From: an uncultured bacterium
GTDB lineage: Bacteria > Acidobacteriota > Thermoanaerobaculia > Thermoanaerobaculales > Thermoanaerobaculaceae
Direction of reading: 5' to 3'
Assembly: GCA_937924755.1 (NCBI GenBank)
Contig: CALEVZ010000031.1
Location: 1 to 64,000, forward strand
DNA: 64,000 bases
Position 1 is the first letter of the stretch; each line of letters starts with the position of its first letter. The notes below the pieces were generated by a model, which was given only the letters and a program-made list of their open reading frames with translations, searched no databases and had not been told where the DNA came from. The translations under genes were made by a program, and so were the position numbers. This document shows positions 7,885 through 19,555 of this stretch, piece by piece.

Positions 7885-8915
7885 GTTCGCCGCTGCAGTC
7901 GGTCACCCGGGTGGTGATCGCCTACCCCGAGCTGGCCAGCGACGCCGACCCCTCCACCCGGGACGTCCTCGACCAGTTGGCCATGGTGGAGGCAGCGGTG
8001 GCAGCCCTGGGTCTGCCCTGCTCGTCGGAGATGGTACCCGGAGGCCGGGCTTGGCAACTGGCCGAGGTCATCCCGCCCGGGGCGGTGGTGTTCAACCTCC
8101 TGGAGGCCCCGCCGGGGCTGCCCCTGCGCCACGCCGCCGCCACCGCGGTACTGGAGCTCTTAGGGGTGCCGTTTACGGGGTGCTCCGCGGCCGCCATGTG
8201 GCTCACCACCGACAAGCTGGCCACGCGCGCCGTGCTGGCCGCCGCCGGCCTGCCAGTGGCCCCGGGTGGGCGGGTGGATCCCCGGAGGCCGGAGCTCCCG
8301 CGGGGGGTGGAGTTTCCAGTGATCGTCAAGCTGGTCTGGGAGGACGCCTCGGTGGGTCTGGAGGGCAACCCCATCTGCTGCAGCCAGGGGGAGCTCGCGA
8401 ATCGGTTGGGCTGGCTGGCGGGCCGCTTTCCCGGGCAGCCGGTGATGGTAGAGGAGTTCCTCCCCGGCCGGGAGTTCAACGTGGCGGTCCTGGAGGGGCG
8501 CGAGGGCCCGGAGGTGCTGCCCGTGGCCGAGATGACCTTCCCGGACATCCCCCCAGAGGTGCCCCCCATCGTCGGGTACGAGGCCAAGTGGCTGCCCGGC
8601 ACCCCCGCCGACCTGCACACCGCCCGGCGCTTCCCCACCCAAGAGGAGGACGGCGAGCTGCTTCCTCGCCTGCGTACCCTAGTGCTGGCGGCCTGGGAGG
8701 TGTGCGGCTTGACCGGGTACGCCCGGGTGGACCTGCGCCTCGACGCCCGCGGTGAGCCGCACATCCTGGAGGTGAACGCCAATCCCTGTCTGGATCCCCA
8801 AGTGGGGTTCATGGTGGCCGCCGGTCGGGCGGGGCTCGATCCCCCGGCGGTTGTGCAGGCGCTGCTGGAGGCGGCGATGCGGCGCCACTGGGCGTGGGGA
8901 GCGGCCGTGGCATGA
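7881..8915 (+). CDS. ATP-grasp enzyme 2 (divergent D-Ala-D-Ala ligase-like)
   Basis: This 344-residue protein starts at GTG 7881-7883, which overlaps the previous stop as GTGA. ATP-grasp elements are visible: KLATRAVLAAAGLPVAPGG, FPVIVKLVWEDASVGLEG, VEEFLPGREFNVAVLEG, YARVDLRLDARGEPHILEVN and ANPCLDPQVGF. The C-terminal Asn-Pro metal motif is NANPCLDP, where the first ligase has NPLPGLHP. The two are paralogous but clearly diverged, so each probably adds a different residue. It carries a distinctive insertion, VGYEAKWLPGTPADLHTARR. The stop overlaps the next ATG as ATGA, giving strict translational coupling across the operon. Confidence 0.85.
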   Translation: MSSPLQSVTRVVIAYPELASDADPSTRDVLDQLAMVEAAVAALGLPCSSEMVPGGRAWQLAEVIPPGAVVFNLLEAPPGLPLRHAAATAVLELLGVPFTGCSAAAMWLTTDKLATRAVLAAAGLPVAPGGRVDPRRPELPRGVEFPVIVKLVWEDASVGLEGNPICCSQGELANRLGWLAGRFPGQPVMVEEFLPGREFNVAVLEGREGPEVLPVAEMTFPDIPPEVPPIVGYEAKWLPGTPADLHTARRFPTQEEDGELLPRLRTLVLAAWEVCGLTGYARVDLRLDARGEPHILEVNANPCLDPQVGFMVAAGRAGLDPPAVVQALLEAAMRRHWAWGAAVA

Positions 8916-9422
8916 AGCTGCGCCGCGACCTGCTCCCTTCCGACCGCGCTCCCCTGGCCCGGACGCTGGAGGCCACCGGCTTTTTCAACCCCGAGGAGCT
9001 GGCCCTGGCCCTGGAGCTGGTGGACGACCGGCTGGCCCACGGCGAGGCCAGCCACTATCGCTTTCTCGTTGCCGAGGTGGACGGGGAGGTGGCCGGCTAC
9101 ACCTGCTGGGGCCCCATCCCCGGGACGGTGGAGTCGGCGGACCTGTACTGGATCGCTGTGCACCCCCGCCACCAGGGCCGCGGCGTGGGGAGGGCGCTGC
9201 TGGCCGCCGCCGAGGAGGGAATGCGGCGCCAGGGGCGGCGCCGCTGCTGGATCGAGACCGCCACCCGCCCCCAGTACGCCCCCACCCGGGCCTTTTACCT
9301 GGCCTGCGGTTACACCCTGGTGGCTGAACTGCCCGAGTACTACGCCCCGGGGGACGGCAAGGCCATCTTCTGCAGGGTCTTGGACGACATCCCCGGGCGG
9401 CGCGACGGCGCTGGCGAGAGCC

Positions 9423-9433
<11 letters not shown>
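8912..9433 (+). CDS. GNAT-family N-acetyltransferase
   Basis: This 173-residue protein starts at ATG 8912, overlapping the upstream TGA. The acetyl-CoA pyrophosphate loop is RHQGRGVGRALL, preceded by the beta-strand DLYWIAVHP and followed by TRAFYLACGYTLVAE, all typical GNAT features. It is shorter than the beta-lysine acetyltransferase AblB and is not obviously that protein. In this operon it most likely caps an amine on the ATP-grasp product, by analogy with acetylated osmolyte peptides. Its 3' end overlaps the convergent aceE gene by 11 bases. Confidence 0.85.
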
Positions 9434-12140
<2,707 letters not shown>

Positions 12141-12154
12141 GGGTGACTCCTTCC

Positions 12155-12174
12155 GGCGAGGCGGAGGCCTCGCC
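12155..12174 (-). promoter_or_regulatory. hairpin in the aceE 5' leader
   Basis: An eight-base-pair perfect stem (12155-12162 with 12167-12174) and four-base loop end three bases before the aceE ribosome site. It could be an operator or a translation-control stem; no pyruvate-responsive regulator is seen nearby. Confidence 0.35.
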
Positions 12175-12314
12175 CCGTGCCATAACAGCTCGCCGAGGGA
12201 TGCTGTTCCGCACCCGGGGTGGTGTTGGTCTCGTCTGACGTGGCAGCGCCGCCACGGATGGTGAGTCTGAAGACTGACAGCTGGACGGAACGGATGGGCG
12301 AATGAAACACCAGG

Positions 12315-12350
12315 CCCGGCGGCGGGCGCCGGTGGGAGCCCGCCGCCGGG
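12315..12350 (-). terminator. stem-loop downstream of the thioredoxin gene
   Basis: A perfect 12-base-pair GC-rich stem (12315-12326 with 12339-12350) closes a 12-base loop, 14 bases past the thioredoxin stop. The following U tract is weak (CTGGTGTTTC), so termination efficiency is uncertain. Confidence 0.5.
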
Positions 12351-12363
12351 TGCGAGGCCCGTG

Positions 12364-12750
12364 TCAGGCCTGGGCGGCGGCCTGGCGGGCGGCGATCTCG
12401 GCGTGGACCTTCGCCATGTCCAGGCCCTTGGCCTGGGCCACCAGGTCGTCCAGGGCCTCGCCGGGCAACATGCCGGGCTGGGCGTAGAGCAGCACCTTGT
12501 CCCGGAACACCGCTAGGGTGGGGATGGAGCGCACCTGGAAGGCGGCCGCCAGCTCCGGCTGGTCCTCGGTGTCACAGGTGGCGAAGGTGACCTCCGGGTG
12601 GCGGGCGGCGGCGGCGGCAAAAATGGGCTTGAAGGCGCGGCAGGGCCCGCACCAGTCGGCCCAGAAGTCGATCAGGACGATGTCGTTGTTCTCGATCACC
12701 TGGTTGAAGTTGTCCCTGGTCAGGACGACCATGTTGGGGGCGTTGGCCAT
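12364..12750 (-). CDS. trxA: thioredoxin
   Basis: This 128-residue protein has the thioredoxin fold and the active site DFWADWCGPCRAFKP, followed by the cis-proline segment VRSIPTLAVFRD. It reduces protein disulfides in the cytoplasm. I start at ATG 12748-12750 (MANAPNMVVL) because a GGGAG ribosome site lies eight bases before it; upstream in-frame ATGs lack one. A C-terminal extension of about 20 residues after the usual domain (ending ARQAAAQA) is longer than in E. coli TrxA. A textbook promoter lies upstream at 12798-12826. Confidence 0.92.
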   Translation of the reverse strand: MANAPNMVVLTRDNFNQVIENNDIVLIDFWADWCGPCRAFKPIFAAAAARHPEVTFATCDTEDQPELAAAFQVRSIPTLAVFRDKVLLYAQPGMLPGEALDDLVAQAKGLDMAKVHAEIAARQAAAQA

Positions 12751-12797
12751 GTTCACTCTCCCTGGGGCGACAAAATTTTCTTTCATCGCCATAAAGT

Positions 12798-12826
12798 AAT
12801 ATAAGTCGACGAGGCGCCCCTGTCAA
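12798..12826 (-). promoter_or_regulatory. strong sigma-70 promoter for the thioredoxin gene
   Basis: On the minus strand, TTGACA (12826-12821) and TATATT (12803-12798) are separated by exactly 17 bases. This is near-consensus and points at the thioredoxin start about 45 bases further on. Confidence 0.8.
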
Positions 12827-12870
12827 CTCCCCGCGGAATAGAGGGGCAACCCAGGTCCCTGAAGGAAGCA

Positions 12871-13269
12871 ATGGACGCCAACCGCCAGTGGGTGTTGTGG
12901 GACGGCCAGTGCGGCCTGTGCCGGGCGGCGGCCGACTGGGTGCGGCGGCGCGACCGCGGGGGGCGACTGGCGGTGGTGGCGTGGCAGCAGGCGCCCTCGC
13001 CGCCCATGACGCCGGCCCTGGAGGCGGCCTGCCGGCAGGCGGTGCAGGTGGTGACCCGCGACGGCAGGGTCCTGGCCGGGGCGGAGGCGGTGGTGTTCGT
13101 GCTGGGGGAGGTGGGGTGGCGCCGGTCGGCGCGCCTGCTGAGCCGGCCCCCCTTTCGTTGGGTGCTGGGGTGGGGGTACCGCCGGGTGGCCCGCCATCGC
13201 GGCGCGCTCTCCCGTCTTCTGGGGCTGCCGGCCGCCTGCCGGGTGAACGAGGAATCCGAGAATGTGTAA
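12871..13269 (+). CDS. DCC-family thiol-disulfide oxidoreductase-like protein (DUF393)
   Basis: This 132-residue protein begins MDANRQWVLWDGQCGLCRAA. The DGxCxxC motif right at the N-terminus defines the DCC/DUF393 family, and FRWVLGWGYRRVARHRGAL near the C-terminus fits it. Family members are predicted thiol-disulfide oxidoreductases of unclear substrate. It is divergent from the thioredoxin gene, and its stop precedes the cysteine-desulfurase-like start by 88 bases. The neighbourhood (thioredoxin, DCC, PLP sulfur enzyme) suggests sulfur or redox chemistry, but this is inference. Confidence 0.85.
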   Translation: MDANRQWVLWDGQCGLCRAAADWVRRRDRGGRLAVVAWQQAPSPPMTPALEAACRQAVQVVTRDGRVLAGAEAVVFVLGEVGWRRSARLLSRPPFRWVLGWGYRRVARHRGALSRLLGLPAACRVNEESENV

Positions 13270-13357
13270 CAGGGCACGTGAGCTATCATCGCCGCCGGCG
13301 GTGGGCAGGCGGCCCGGGGTGGTGGAAGAGGCCGGCCGGCACCGCAGGGAGACCGGC

Positions 13358-14536
13358 ATGGAGTCGATCATCTACCTGGACAACGCCGCCACGTCTTTTC
13401 CCAAGCCCGCCGAGGTACACGATTTCATGAGCTCCTTCTACCGCCACTACGGGGTCAACCCGGGGCGTACCGGCGCCGACATGGCCCTCAAGGCCGAGGA
13501 ATTGATCCACTCCACCCGCACCCGCCTGTCGGCCTTCTTCAACCCCAGCCTGGCCGCGGCGGGGGGGAAGAAGGATCCCAACCGGCTGGTCTTTGCCGCC
13601 AACGCCACCGGCGCCTTGAACCTCATCCTCCAGGGCACCGTTCGCCCCGGGGATCACCTTGTCACTACCTGGACCGAGCACAACTCCGTCATTCGCCCGG
13701 TGAACCACCTGGTGCAGCGAGGGGCGGAGGCCACCTTCGTGCGCCCCGACGGCGAGGGGTACGTGGACCCGGAGGCCATCCGCGCCGCCCTGCGCCCCAA
13801 CACCCGGTTGGTGATCGTCAACCACGCCTCCAACGTCACCGGGGTGGTGCAGGACATCCCGGCCATTGGCGCCGTGTGCCGGCAAGCGGGGGTGCCTTTG
13901 GCCCTGGACACCGCCCAGACCGCCGGGGTGCTACCCATCGACATGGCCGCCTGGGGGGTGAGCTTCGTGGCCTTCACCGGCCACAAGGGGCTGTTCGGCC
14001 CCACCGGCACCGGCGGGGTGTGCGTGGCCGACGAGGCCGAGATTGCGAGCTCCATCTGGGGGGGCACCGGGGTGCGCTCCGCCAACCCCTACCACCTGGA
14101 GGAGTTCCCCTACCGCCTGGAGGCGGGCACACTGAACCTCATGGGGATCGCCGGCCTGGCGGCGGGGCAGGATTTTCTCGAGCGGGAGGGGATCGAGAAC
14201 ATTTACCGGCACGAGATGGCCCTGTTGGCCCTCCTGCAGGAGGGGCTGTCGGATATTCCCGGGGTGCGGCTGCATGGCACCCGGCGGCTGGACCGACGGG
14301 TGGCCACCCTCTCCATCACGGTGGACAACTACGATCCCTCGGATGTCGGCACGCTCCTGGATGTAGACCACAACATTCTGGTGCGAACGGGGTTGCAGTG
14401 CGCACCGCTGATCCACCAGCACATGGGCACGGCGCCGCGGGGCACGGTGCGCTTTTCCCTGGGCCCCTTCAACACCCGTGAGCACGTGGAAGCGGCCGTC
14501 CGGGCGGTGGCAGCCATCGCCGCCTCCCGCAACTGA
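13358..14536 (+). CDS. cysteine-desulfurase-family PLP enzyme
   Basis: This 392-residue class V aminotransferase-fold protein begins MESIIYLDNAATSFPKPAEV. The PLP lysine is in FTGHKGLFGPTGTGG and a late active-site-like cysteine is in LVRTGLQCAPLIHQH. The sequence resembles the stand-alone cysteine desulfurase-like group more than IscS or SufS. It probably takes sulfur from cysteine or a related thiol; the acceptor is unknown, and no isc/suf genes are nearby. ATG 13358-13360 is preceded by AGGGAG. The open frame extends upstream to 13262, but that part overlaps the DCC gene's end and looks non-coding. Confidence 0.88.
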   Translation: MESIIYLDNAATSFPKPAEVHDFMSSFYRHYGVNPGRTGADMALKAEELIHSTRTRLSAFFNPSLAAAGGKKDPNRLVFAANATGALNLILQGTVRPGDHLVTTWTEHNSVIRPVNHLVQRGAEATFVRPDGEGYVDPEAIRAALRPNTRLVIVNHASNVTGVVQDIPAIGAVCRQAGVPLALDTAQTAGVLPIDMAAWGVSFVAFTGHKGLFGPTGTGGVCVADEAEIASSIWGGTGVRSANPYHLEEFPYRLEAGTLNLMGIAGLAAGQDFLEREGIENIYRHEMALLALLQEGLSDIPGVRLHGTRRLDRRVATLSITVDNYDPSDVGTLLDVDHNILVRTGLQCAPLIHQHMGTAPRGTVRFSLGPFNTREHVEAAVRAVAAIAASRN

Positions 14537-14744
14537 GCCCGAAAACCGCGGTCGGCTTCTCGAGGCCGGATTTCGCCGCGCTGGCGAGCGTACTCTGGGA
14601 CTCGAGCGCTGCGCCGTACGCTAACGAGTAGGGCTCGCGCCCGAAGCCCTACGTGCGCCCGCCATCATCGGTATCTCGGGCCTCTCGTCACGAACCCAAC
14701 CGCGGCTTTCGGGCTGAGCGGCGCCAGTCGGCGATAATATCCCC

Positions 14745-15602
14745 ATGTTCGCACGCAAGCGCAGTGGCGCGGTGGTCTGTCCCTCCTGCGGCAAGCTGGT
14801 GGGGGTCAACGACGAGCGATGCCTGTCCTGCGGCCGCTGGCGGCCCGGGATGTGGGGGTACGCTCCGCTCGTACGGCTGCTGGGGTCGGGCGCCGGTCTG
14901 GCGCCCACCGTCATCGGCGGCTGCATTGCCCTCTACGCCGCGGCTCTGCTCATCGACCCCGCCGGCATCCAGATGCGCGGTGTGCTGTCCCTGTTGTCGC
15001 CCTCCTCCCAGAGCCTGTTTCTGCTGGGGGCCTCGGGGGCAGTGCCGGTGGTGGGGTTCGGGCGCTGGTGGACGGTGCTGTCGGCGGCGTGGCTGCACGG
15101 GGGGCTGCTGCACATCGCCTTCAACATGCTGTGGTTGCGCACCCTGCTGCCGGCCATGGTGGAGGCCTTCGGCCCCGGGCGCACGGTGATGATCTACACC
15201 GCCGCCGCCGCGGCAGGCTTTACCGCCAGCTCCCTGGCGGGGGCGTACCTGCCTTTCCTGCCGTCCTTCCTGCGCGGGGCGTACCTCACCATTGGCGCCT
15301 CCGCGCCGCTGTTCGGGCTTTTGGGGGCGCTGGTGTGGTACGGCCACCGGGTGGGCCACTCGCTAGTCGGGCGGCAGGCGCTGCAGTGGGCGATCATGCT
15401 GGCAGTGATGGGGTTCCTCATCCCCGGGGTGGATACTTGGGCTCATCTGGGAGGATTCGCCGGCGGCGTCCTGGGCGCCACCCTCACCCGCCCCCTGGAG
15501 GGGGAGCGGCCCCGCCACGTGCTGGGGGGGCTGCTGTGCCTGCTGGCCACCGCGGCGGCGGTGGCGGCCTCGGTGCTCACGGCCGCCGGCCGGATGGGGT
15601 GA
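14745..15602 (+). CDS. rhomboid-family intramembrane protease with N-terminal zinc ribbon
   Basis: This 285-residue protein opens with two CxxC pairs (CPSCGKL and CLSCGRW, residues about 11-30), a likely zinc ribbon in the cytoplasm. Six or seven membrane helices follow. Rhomboid motifs are WLHGGLLHIAFNMLWL in the second helix region, the serine loop ASAPLFGLLGALV and the histidine helix TWAHLGGFAGGVLGA. The usual GxSG is GASA here, so the residue after the serine is Ala, not Gly. The Ser-His dyad is kept, so it may still be active. It cleaves membrane proteins within the bilayer; its substrate is unknown. Confidence 0.85.
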   Translation: MFARKRSGAVVCPSCGKLVGVNDERCLSCGRWRPGMWGYAPLVRLLGSGAGLAPTVIGGCIALYAAALLIDPAGIQMRGVLSLLSPSSQSLFLLGASGAVPVVGFGRWWTVLSAAWLHGGLLHIAFNMLWLRTLLPAMVEAFGPGRTVMIYTAAAAAGFTASSLAGAYLPFLPSFLRGAYLTIGASAPLFGLLGALVWYGHRVGHSLVGRQALQWAIMLAVMGFLIPGVDTWAHLGGFAGGVLGATLTRPLEGERPRHVLGGLLCLLATAAAVAASVLTAAGRMG

Positions 15603-15647
15603 GCGGGGGCTTCCCGCGCCGCCCGCCGCACCGCCCGTGGTAGCCTC

Positions 15648-16397
15648 ATGGAGATGCGCGTGTACCTGTCCCGTTGGGTGTGCATGGAGGTCGAGACCAA
15701 CCTCGCGCGCCTGGCCGCCGAGGCCGCCGAGGCGTGCGCGGCGGGGGCGCAGCTGGTGGTGTTCCCCGAGAGTTTCCTGCACGGCTACACCCGCCAGGTG
15801 GACCCCGAACGGGTGCGGGCCTGCTTTGCCGGGGTGTCAGGGCGCGCCCCCGAGGTGGTCTTCGTCTTCGGGTCCTTCTCCGAGCAGCGGCGCAACCGCA
15901 TGACGGTGTGGCAAGGGGGAAGGGAGCTGGCCCGCTACGACAAGGTGCACCTGTTCGCCCCCAACGGCGAGTGCGAGCTGTGGGAGGAGGGGGACCGCTA
16001 CGTGGCGGTGCGCGCCGCGGGCCACACCATGGGGTTGCTCAACTGCAACGACGTGCGCTTTCCCGAGCAGGCCCGGGCGCTGTGCCTGCAGGCCCACTGC
16101 GACCTGCTGGTGGCGGTGGCCTGGTGGCCCTGGCGCCGCGACCACGTCTGGCGCACCCTGCTGCGGGCGCGGGCCATCGAAAACGCCGCCTGGGTGGTGG
16201 GCTGCTGCGTGGCCGCCTCGGAGTACCCCGGCGAGCTCTTCGCCGGGGCCGGCAACTACGTCTTCGATCCCCACGGAGAGCCGGTCCGCACGGGCGACGA
16301 CCGGGTGTACGAGCTCGTCTTCTGGCGCATCGGTCCACCGGTCGTGGACCCGCGGGTCGGGTGGCGGGAGATCTCGCGGCTCGAGATCTTGCCCTAG
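15648..16397 (+). CDS. nitrilase-superfamily carbon-nitrogen hydrolase
   Basis: This 249-residue protein has the Glu-Lys-Cys triad of the family: Glu in VVFPESFLHGY, Lys in RYDKVHLFAPNGEC, and Cys in LLNCNDVRFPEQAR. RARAIENAAWVVGCC near the C-terminus is also typical. Such enzymes hydrolyse amides, carbamoyl groups or nitriles. The length is slightly short but complete. ATG codons at 15648 and 15654 are both possible, and neither has a strong ribosome site. It does not form an obvious operon, and its substrate is not predictable. Confidence 0.85.
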   Translation: MEMRVYLSRWVCMEVETNLARLAAEAAEACAAGAQLVVFPESFLHGYTRQVDPERVRACFAGVSGRAPEVVFVFGSFSEQRRNRMTVWQGGRELARYDKVHLFAPNGECELWEEGDRYVAVRAAGHTMGLLNCNDVRFPEQARALCLQAHCDLLVAVAWWPWRRDHVWRTLLRARAIENAAWVVGCCVAASEYPGELFAGAGNYVFDPHGEPVRTGDDRVYELVFWRIGPPVVDPRVGWREISRLEILP

Positions 16398-16406
16398 GGG
16401 GAAGGT

Positions 16407-17189
16407 TCACCAGTTCTCTCCGGCTTCATACCCCAGACTGGCGAGGAGAGTGGGGGCGGTTTCCTGGAACGCCCGCAGGAGGCGCGGGGTGAACTGCTGG
16501 CGCCAATCACCCAGGACACCACGCCGGAAGGTGGGGCCATACCGGTGGTACACGACAGAGGCAAGGAGGCCGACGGCCACCTCGGGAATCCTGCCGTAGC
16601 CGAGGTGGGAAGCGATGGCGCGAATCTCGTGGTGCTGGGCGGTGCGGCTGCCGCCCCCGCGTGGTCCCACCAGCGCCTCGTAGCTGGTGGTGTAGGCGGA
16701 GGGACAGCTGCGCCACCCCTGGTAGAGGGCGAAGAAGGTGGCGACGTCGGGCAGGAAGCGCCCGGGGCCCAGGTGGACCCCGCGGATCACCGGCTCGGCG
16801 GCTTCCTCGAACCCCCTCACGTGGTCGCGGAAGTAGGAGTGCAGCGCGTGATTTGGAAAACGCCGGATGTGGTGGACGAGGGAGACCACATAGGCGCGCG
16901 GGTCGCGCACCATGTGCACGACCCTGGCGCCGGCCGCGCCCACGGCGGCGGCAATGGCGGGAGTGTGGGGGATGTGTCCGACCACGAACCGACCGCGGGC
17001 GCCGGCAAGAGCATCGGCGAGCTCTTCGCCGCTGGTCTGTTCGTTGCGGGGCAGCTCAGCGGCGAAGCGAAGGGGTGGCGCGAAGCGCAGCAAATCCCGC
17101 ACCAGGTGCGTGCCGCACTTGGGGATGGCGGTCAGCAGCACAGGGGCGTCACCCAGGCGCCGCAGCCAGAGGTGGAGGAGCAGACGCAC
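16407..17189 (-). CDS. sulfotransferase-family protein
   Basis: This protein of about 260 residues carries the PAPS 5'-phosphosulfate loop LLTAIPKCGTHLVRDLL near its N-terminus and the 3'-phosphate motif VVHMVRDPRAYVVSLVHHIR in the middle. These identify a P-loop sulfotransferase that moves sulfate from PAPS to a hydroxyl or amine. The start is uncertain; I use GTG 17187-17189, but a TTG 15 bases upstream is possible. It lies 62 bases after the S46 peptidase on the same strand and may share its transcript. No PAPS-forming genes are in the window. Confidence 0.8.
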   Translation of the reverse strand: MRLLLHLWLRRLGDAPVLLTAIPKCGTHLVRDLLRFAPPLRFAAELPRNEQTSGEELADALAGARGRFVVGHIPHTPAIAAAVGAAGARVVHMVRDPRAYVVSLVHHIRRFPNHALHSYFRDHVRGFEEAAEPVIRGVHLGPGRFLPDVATFFALYQGWRSCPSAYTTSYEALVGPRGGGSRTAQHHEIRAIASHLGYGRIPEVAVGLLASVVYHRYGPTFRRGVLGDWRQQFTPRLLRAFQETAPTLLASLGYEAGENW

Positions 17190-17251
17190 GGCGCGGCGGT
17201 GCAAGAAGGCGGCTGTACGCCCGGGCAAGTTCCTTGCGCCTCTCGCGAGGC

Positions 17252-19423
17252 TCACCGCGGTGTCGCCGGGGGCAGGCCCAGCTCGGCCAGCAGCGGACTG
17301 GCGGCCACGCCGTGCAGGGTTTCCATCACCCAGAAGATGTAGCGCACATCCACACTCACGTTGCGGGCCACTTCCGGGTTGTAGCCGAAGTCGTTGGCCA
17401 CGTTTTCCCACACCCGGTCGAAATTGACCCCGACCAGCTCGCCCCGGCCGTTGAGCACCGGTGAACCGGAGTTGCCCCCGGTGGTGTCCAGGTCGGCCAG
17501 GAAGTTCACCGGCACGTCGCCGAGGCGCGGGTCGGCCCAGCGACTGCCGCCGGCAGCCGCGGCGGCCTTTCGGAGCGCCTGCGGGGCGGCAAAGGGCTCC
17601 TCGCCGGTGTGCTTCTCCAGCAGGCCGGCCAGGCGGGTGGCCGGCTCTAGCCATACCGCGTCGCGGGGGGAGTAGCCCTTCAGGTGGCCCCAGGTGAAGC
17701 GCAGGGAGCCGTTGGCATCCGGCGCCACCGGCACCCCCATGTAGGAGTTGGCCGCCCGGATCCACTGCGGGCGGGCACGGTAGGCGGTCCCCGCCCAGCG
17801 GTGCTCCCGCTCCTCCAGGGCGCGCAGCTCCCCATCCAGGGCGACGGCCAGACGCAGCAGGGGGTCGTTGCGCGCCGTCAGGGCGGCGCGGTCGCCGTCG
17901 AACATGGCCAGCCGCTGGCCGAGGTCGGTGACCTTGGTGGCGGCCAAGAGACCCTCCACCTGGCGGGTGATGGCGGGCCGGGCGCGGTCCTGCCCCACGA
18001 AGGCCTCCACCGCCGGGCTGCGCTGGCCTTCCGGCAGGGCGGCGAGGCGGTGGAGCAGGTCGGCCAGGAGCGCGGCGTCACCGGCCGGGTCAAAGCGCTT
18101 TTGAGCGTTCTCCAGCTCTGTTCGCAGGCGTTCCCGGTTGCGCTCCATGTAGGCGGGCTGGCGCTCCAGATCCGGCTTGGCCTTCTCCTCCGTCCAGCGC
18201 GCCAGGGTCAGCGCCCAGGCCAGCGCCCGGGGTCCGTAGCGGGGCACGCTGGCCAGCAGGAAGTCGCGCTCGAAGGTGGCCAGCTTCTCCGCCACCATGG
18301 CTTCCAGGGTGGCGTAGGCCTCCACCGCGCCTGCGTACCCCTTTTGCTGCCTGGCCCAGGCCTGCACCTCGGCGTCGAAGTTCTTCTTCGCTTCAAGGAT
18401 GCGGCCGCGGGCCAGCCCGGCCAGCTGGCCGCGGGCGTTCTTCTCGCCGTTGGCCAGGTCCCGCAGCGCCGGAGCCAGGGCAATGCGGGCCGCCTCGCTA
18501 CGTTCGGCGGCGGCGGAGAGGATCTTGATCCAGTCCCGGAATACCGCCGCCCGGGCGGGGAAGAAACGCTCCGCCCGCTCGGCCATCTCCGGGGCGGTGA
18601 GCTCCCGGAAGGTTCGCCCGGGGTAGCCCACCGCCATCACGAAGCTACCCGGCTGCACCCCGGTAGTGGCGACGCGGAAGAACTGCCTGGGCCGGTACGG
18701 CTGATTCTCCGGCGCGAAGGGTGCGGGCTGGTTGTCCCCCCCGGCCCACACCCGCAGCAGCGCCACGTCGCCGGTGTGGCGGGGCCAGGACCAGTTGTCC
18801 ACTTCCCCTCCGTAGTTGCCGACGCTCTCCGGCGGTGCCCACACCAGCCGCACGTCGGGAAACTCCAGACTTTCCTCCAGGGTGAAGCGCAGACCGCCGT
18901 GATAGGCAGCCACCCGGCAGCGACGGTTCGGTGTCGCTTCGCAGGCGGCCACCAACTCTTTTTCCTTCTTTTCAAGCGCCCGGTAGCGGACCAGGTCGTC
19001 GGCCCCGGCCGGCACCGCCGCCAGCATCTCCCGGGTGACGTCGGTGAACCGGTGGGGGATGCGCACCCGCAGCCCCTCCCCGGGCAGCTCCGCTTCCCGG
19101 GTGGGAGCGAGAAACCCCTCCGCCAGCAGGTTGCGGTCGGGCCGGGAGTGTCGCTGGATGACCCCCAGGGCACAGTGGTGGTTGGTGATGAGCAGTCCCT
19201 CAGCCGACACGAAGCCGGCGGAGCAGCCGCCGAAATCCACCGCGGCTTCCAAAAGTCCCCCTTCACCGGGGTACCACAGGGCCCGCGGCGGGATCTCGAG
19301 CCCCGCCTCCGCCAGCATCTCGGCGTCCAGGTGGAGGATCTGCTCGGGCGTCCACTTGCCCTCGGCGGCCAGGCAAGGGGCGGCCAGGAGGATGGTTGCG
19401 GCAATGTTGATCAATCTTCTCAT
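17252..19423 (-). CDS. S46-family dipeptidyl peptidase (DPP11-like)
   Basis: This 723-residue protein starts at ATG 19421-19423 with a signal peptide (MRRLINIAATILLAAPCLAA). It is the usual S46 length. The His motif is TNHHC (about 82), the Asp region VGNYGGEVDNWSWPRHTGD, and the Ser TGGNSGSPVLN (S652). Eighteen residues after the serine lies Arg670 (NFDRVWE), the position of Arg673 in Porphyromonas DPP11. There Arg gives preference for Asp/Glu at P1, while DPP7 has Gly. It would release dipeptides from oligopeptides in the periplasm. With the M14 peptidase at 23.5-25.2 kb it suggests peptide scavenging. Confidence 0.92.
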   Translation of the reverse strand: MRRLINIAATILLAAPCLAAEGKWTPEQILHLDAEMLAEAGLEIPPRALWYPGEGGLLEAAVDFGGCSAGFVSAEGLLITNHHCALGVIQRHSRPDRNLLAEGFLAPTREAELPGEGLRVRIPHRFTDVTREMLAAVPAGADDLVRYRALEKKEKELVAACEATPNRRCRVAAYHGGLRFTLEESLEFPDVRLVWAPPESVGNYGGEVDNWSWPRHTGDVALLRVWAGGDNQPAPFAPENQPYRPRQFFRVATTGVQPGSFVMAVGYPGRTFRELTAPEMAERAERFFPARAAVFRDWIKILSAAAERSEAARIALAPALRDLANGEKNARGQLAGLARGRILEAKKNFDAEVQAWARQQKGYAGAVEAYATLEAMVAEKLATFERDFLLASVPRYGPRALAWALTLARWTEEKAKPDLERQPAYMERNRERLRTELENAQKRFDPAGDAALLADLLHRLAALPEGQRSPAVEAFVGQDRARPAITRQVEGLLAATKVTDLGQRLAMFDGDRAALTARNDPLLRLAVALDGELRALEEREHRWAGTAYRARPQWIRAANSYMGVPVAPDANGSLRFTWGHLKGYSPRDAVWLEPATRLAGLLEKHTGEEPFAAPQALRKAAAAAGGSRWADPRLGDVPVNFLADLDTTGGNSGSPVLNGRGELVGVNFDRVWENVANDFGYNPEVARNVSVDVRYIFWVMETLHGVAASPLLAELGLPPATPR

Positions 19424-19555
19424 GGGCGAAAGTGTAGCGAGTCCGGGACGCCGCGGCAGGGGGCGCGGGAGGTCGTGCCGCTGGTGGATTAAGCGGCCAA
19501 GGGCCGGTAGAATTTCCCCCCCGGCCGGAAGGCCCGGGGCGGCGGGGATGACCTC

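Noticed and set aside
14628-14652. 8-bp stem-loop after the cysteine-desulfurase-like gene
   Set aside because: No T run follows; too weak to call a terminator.
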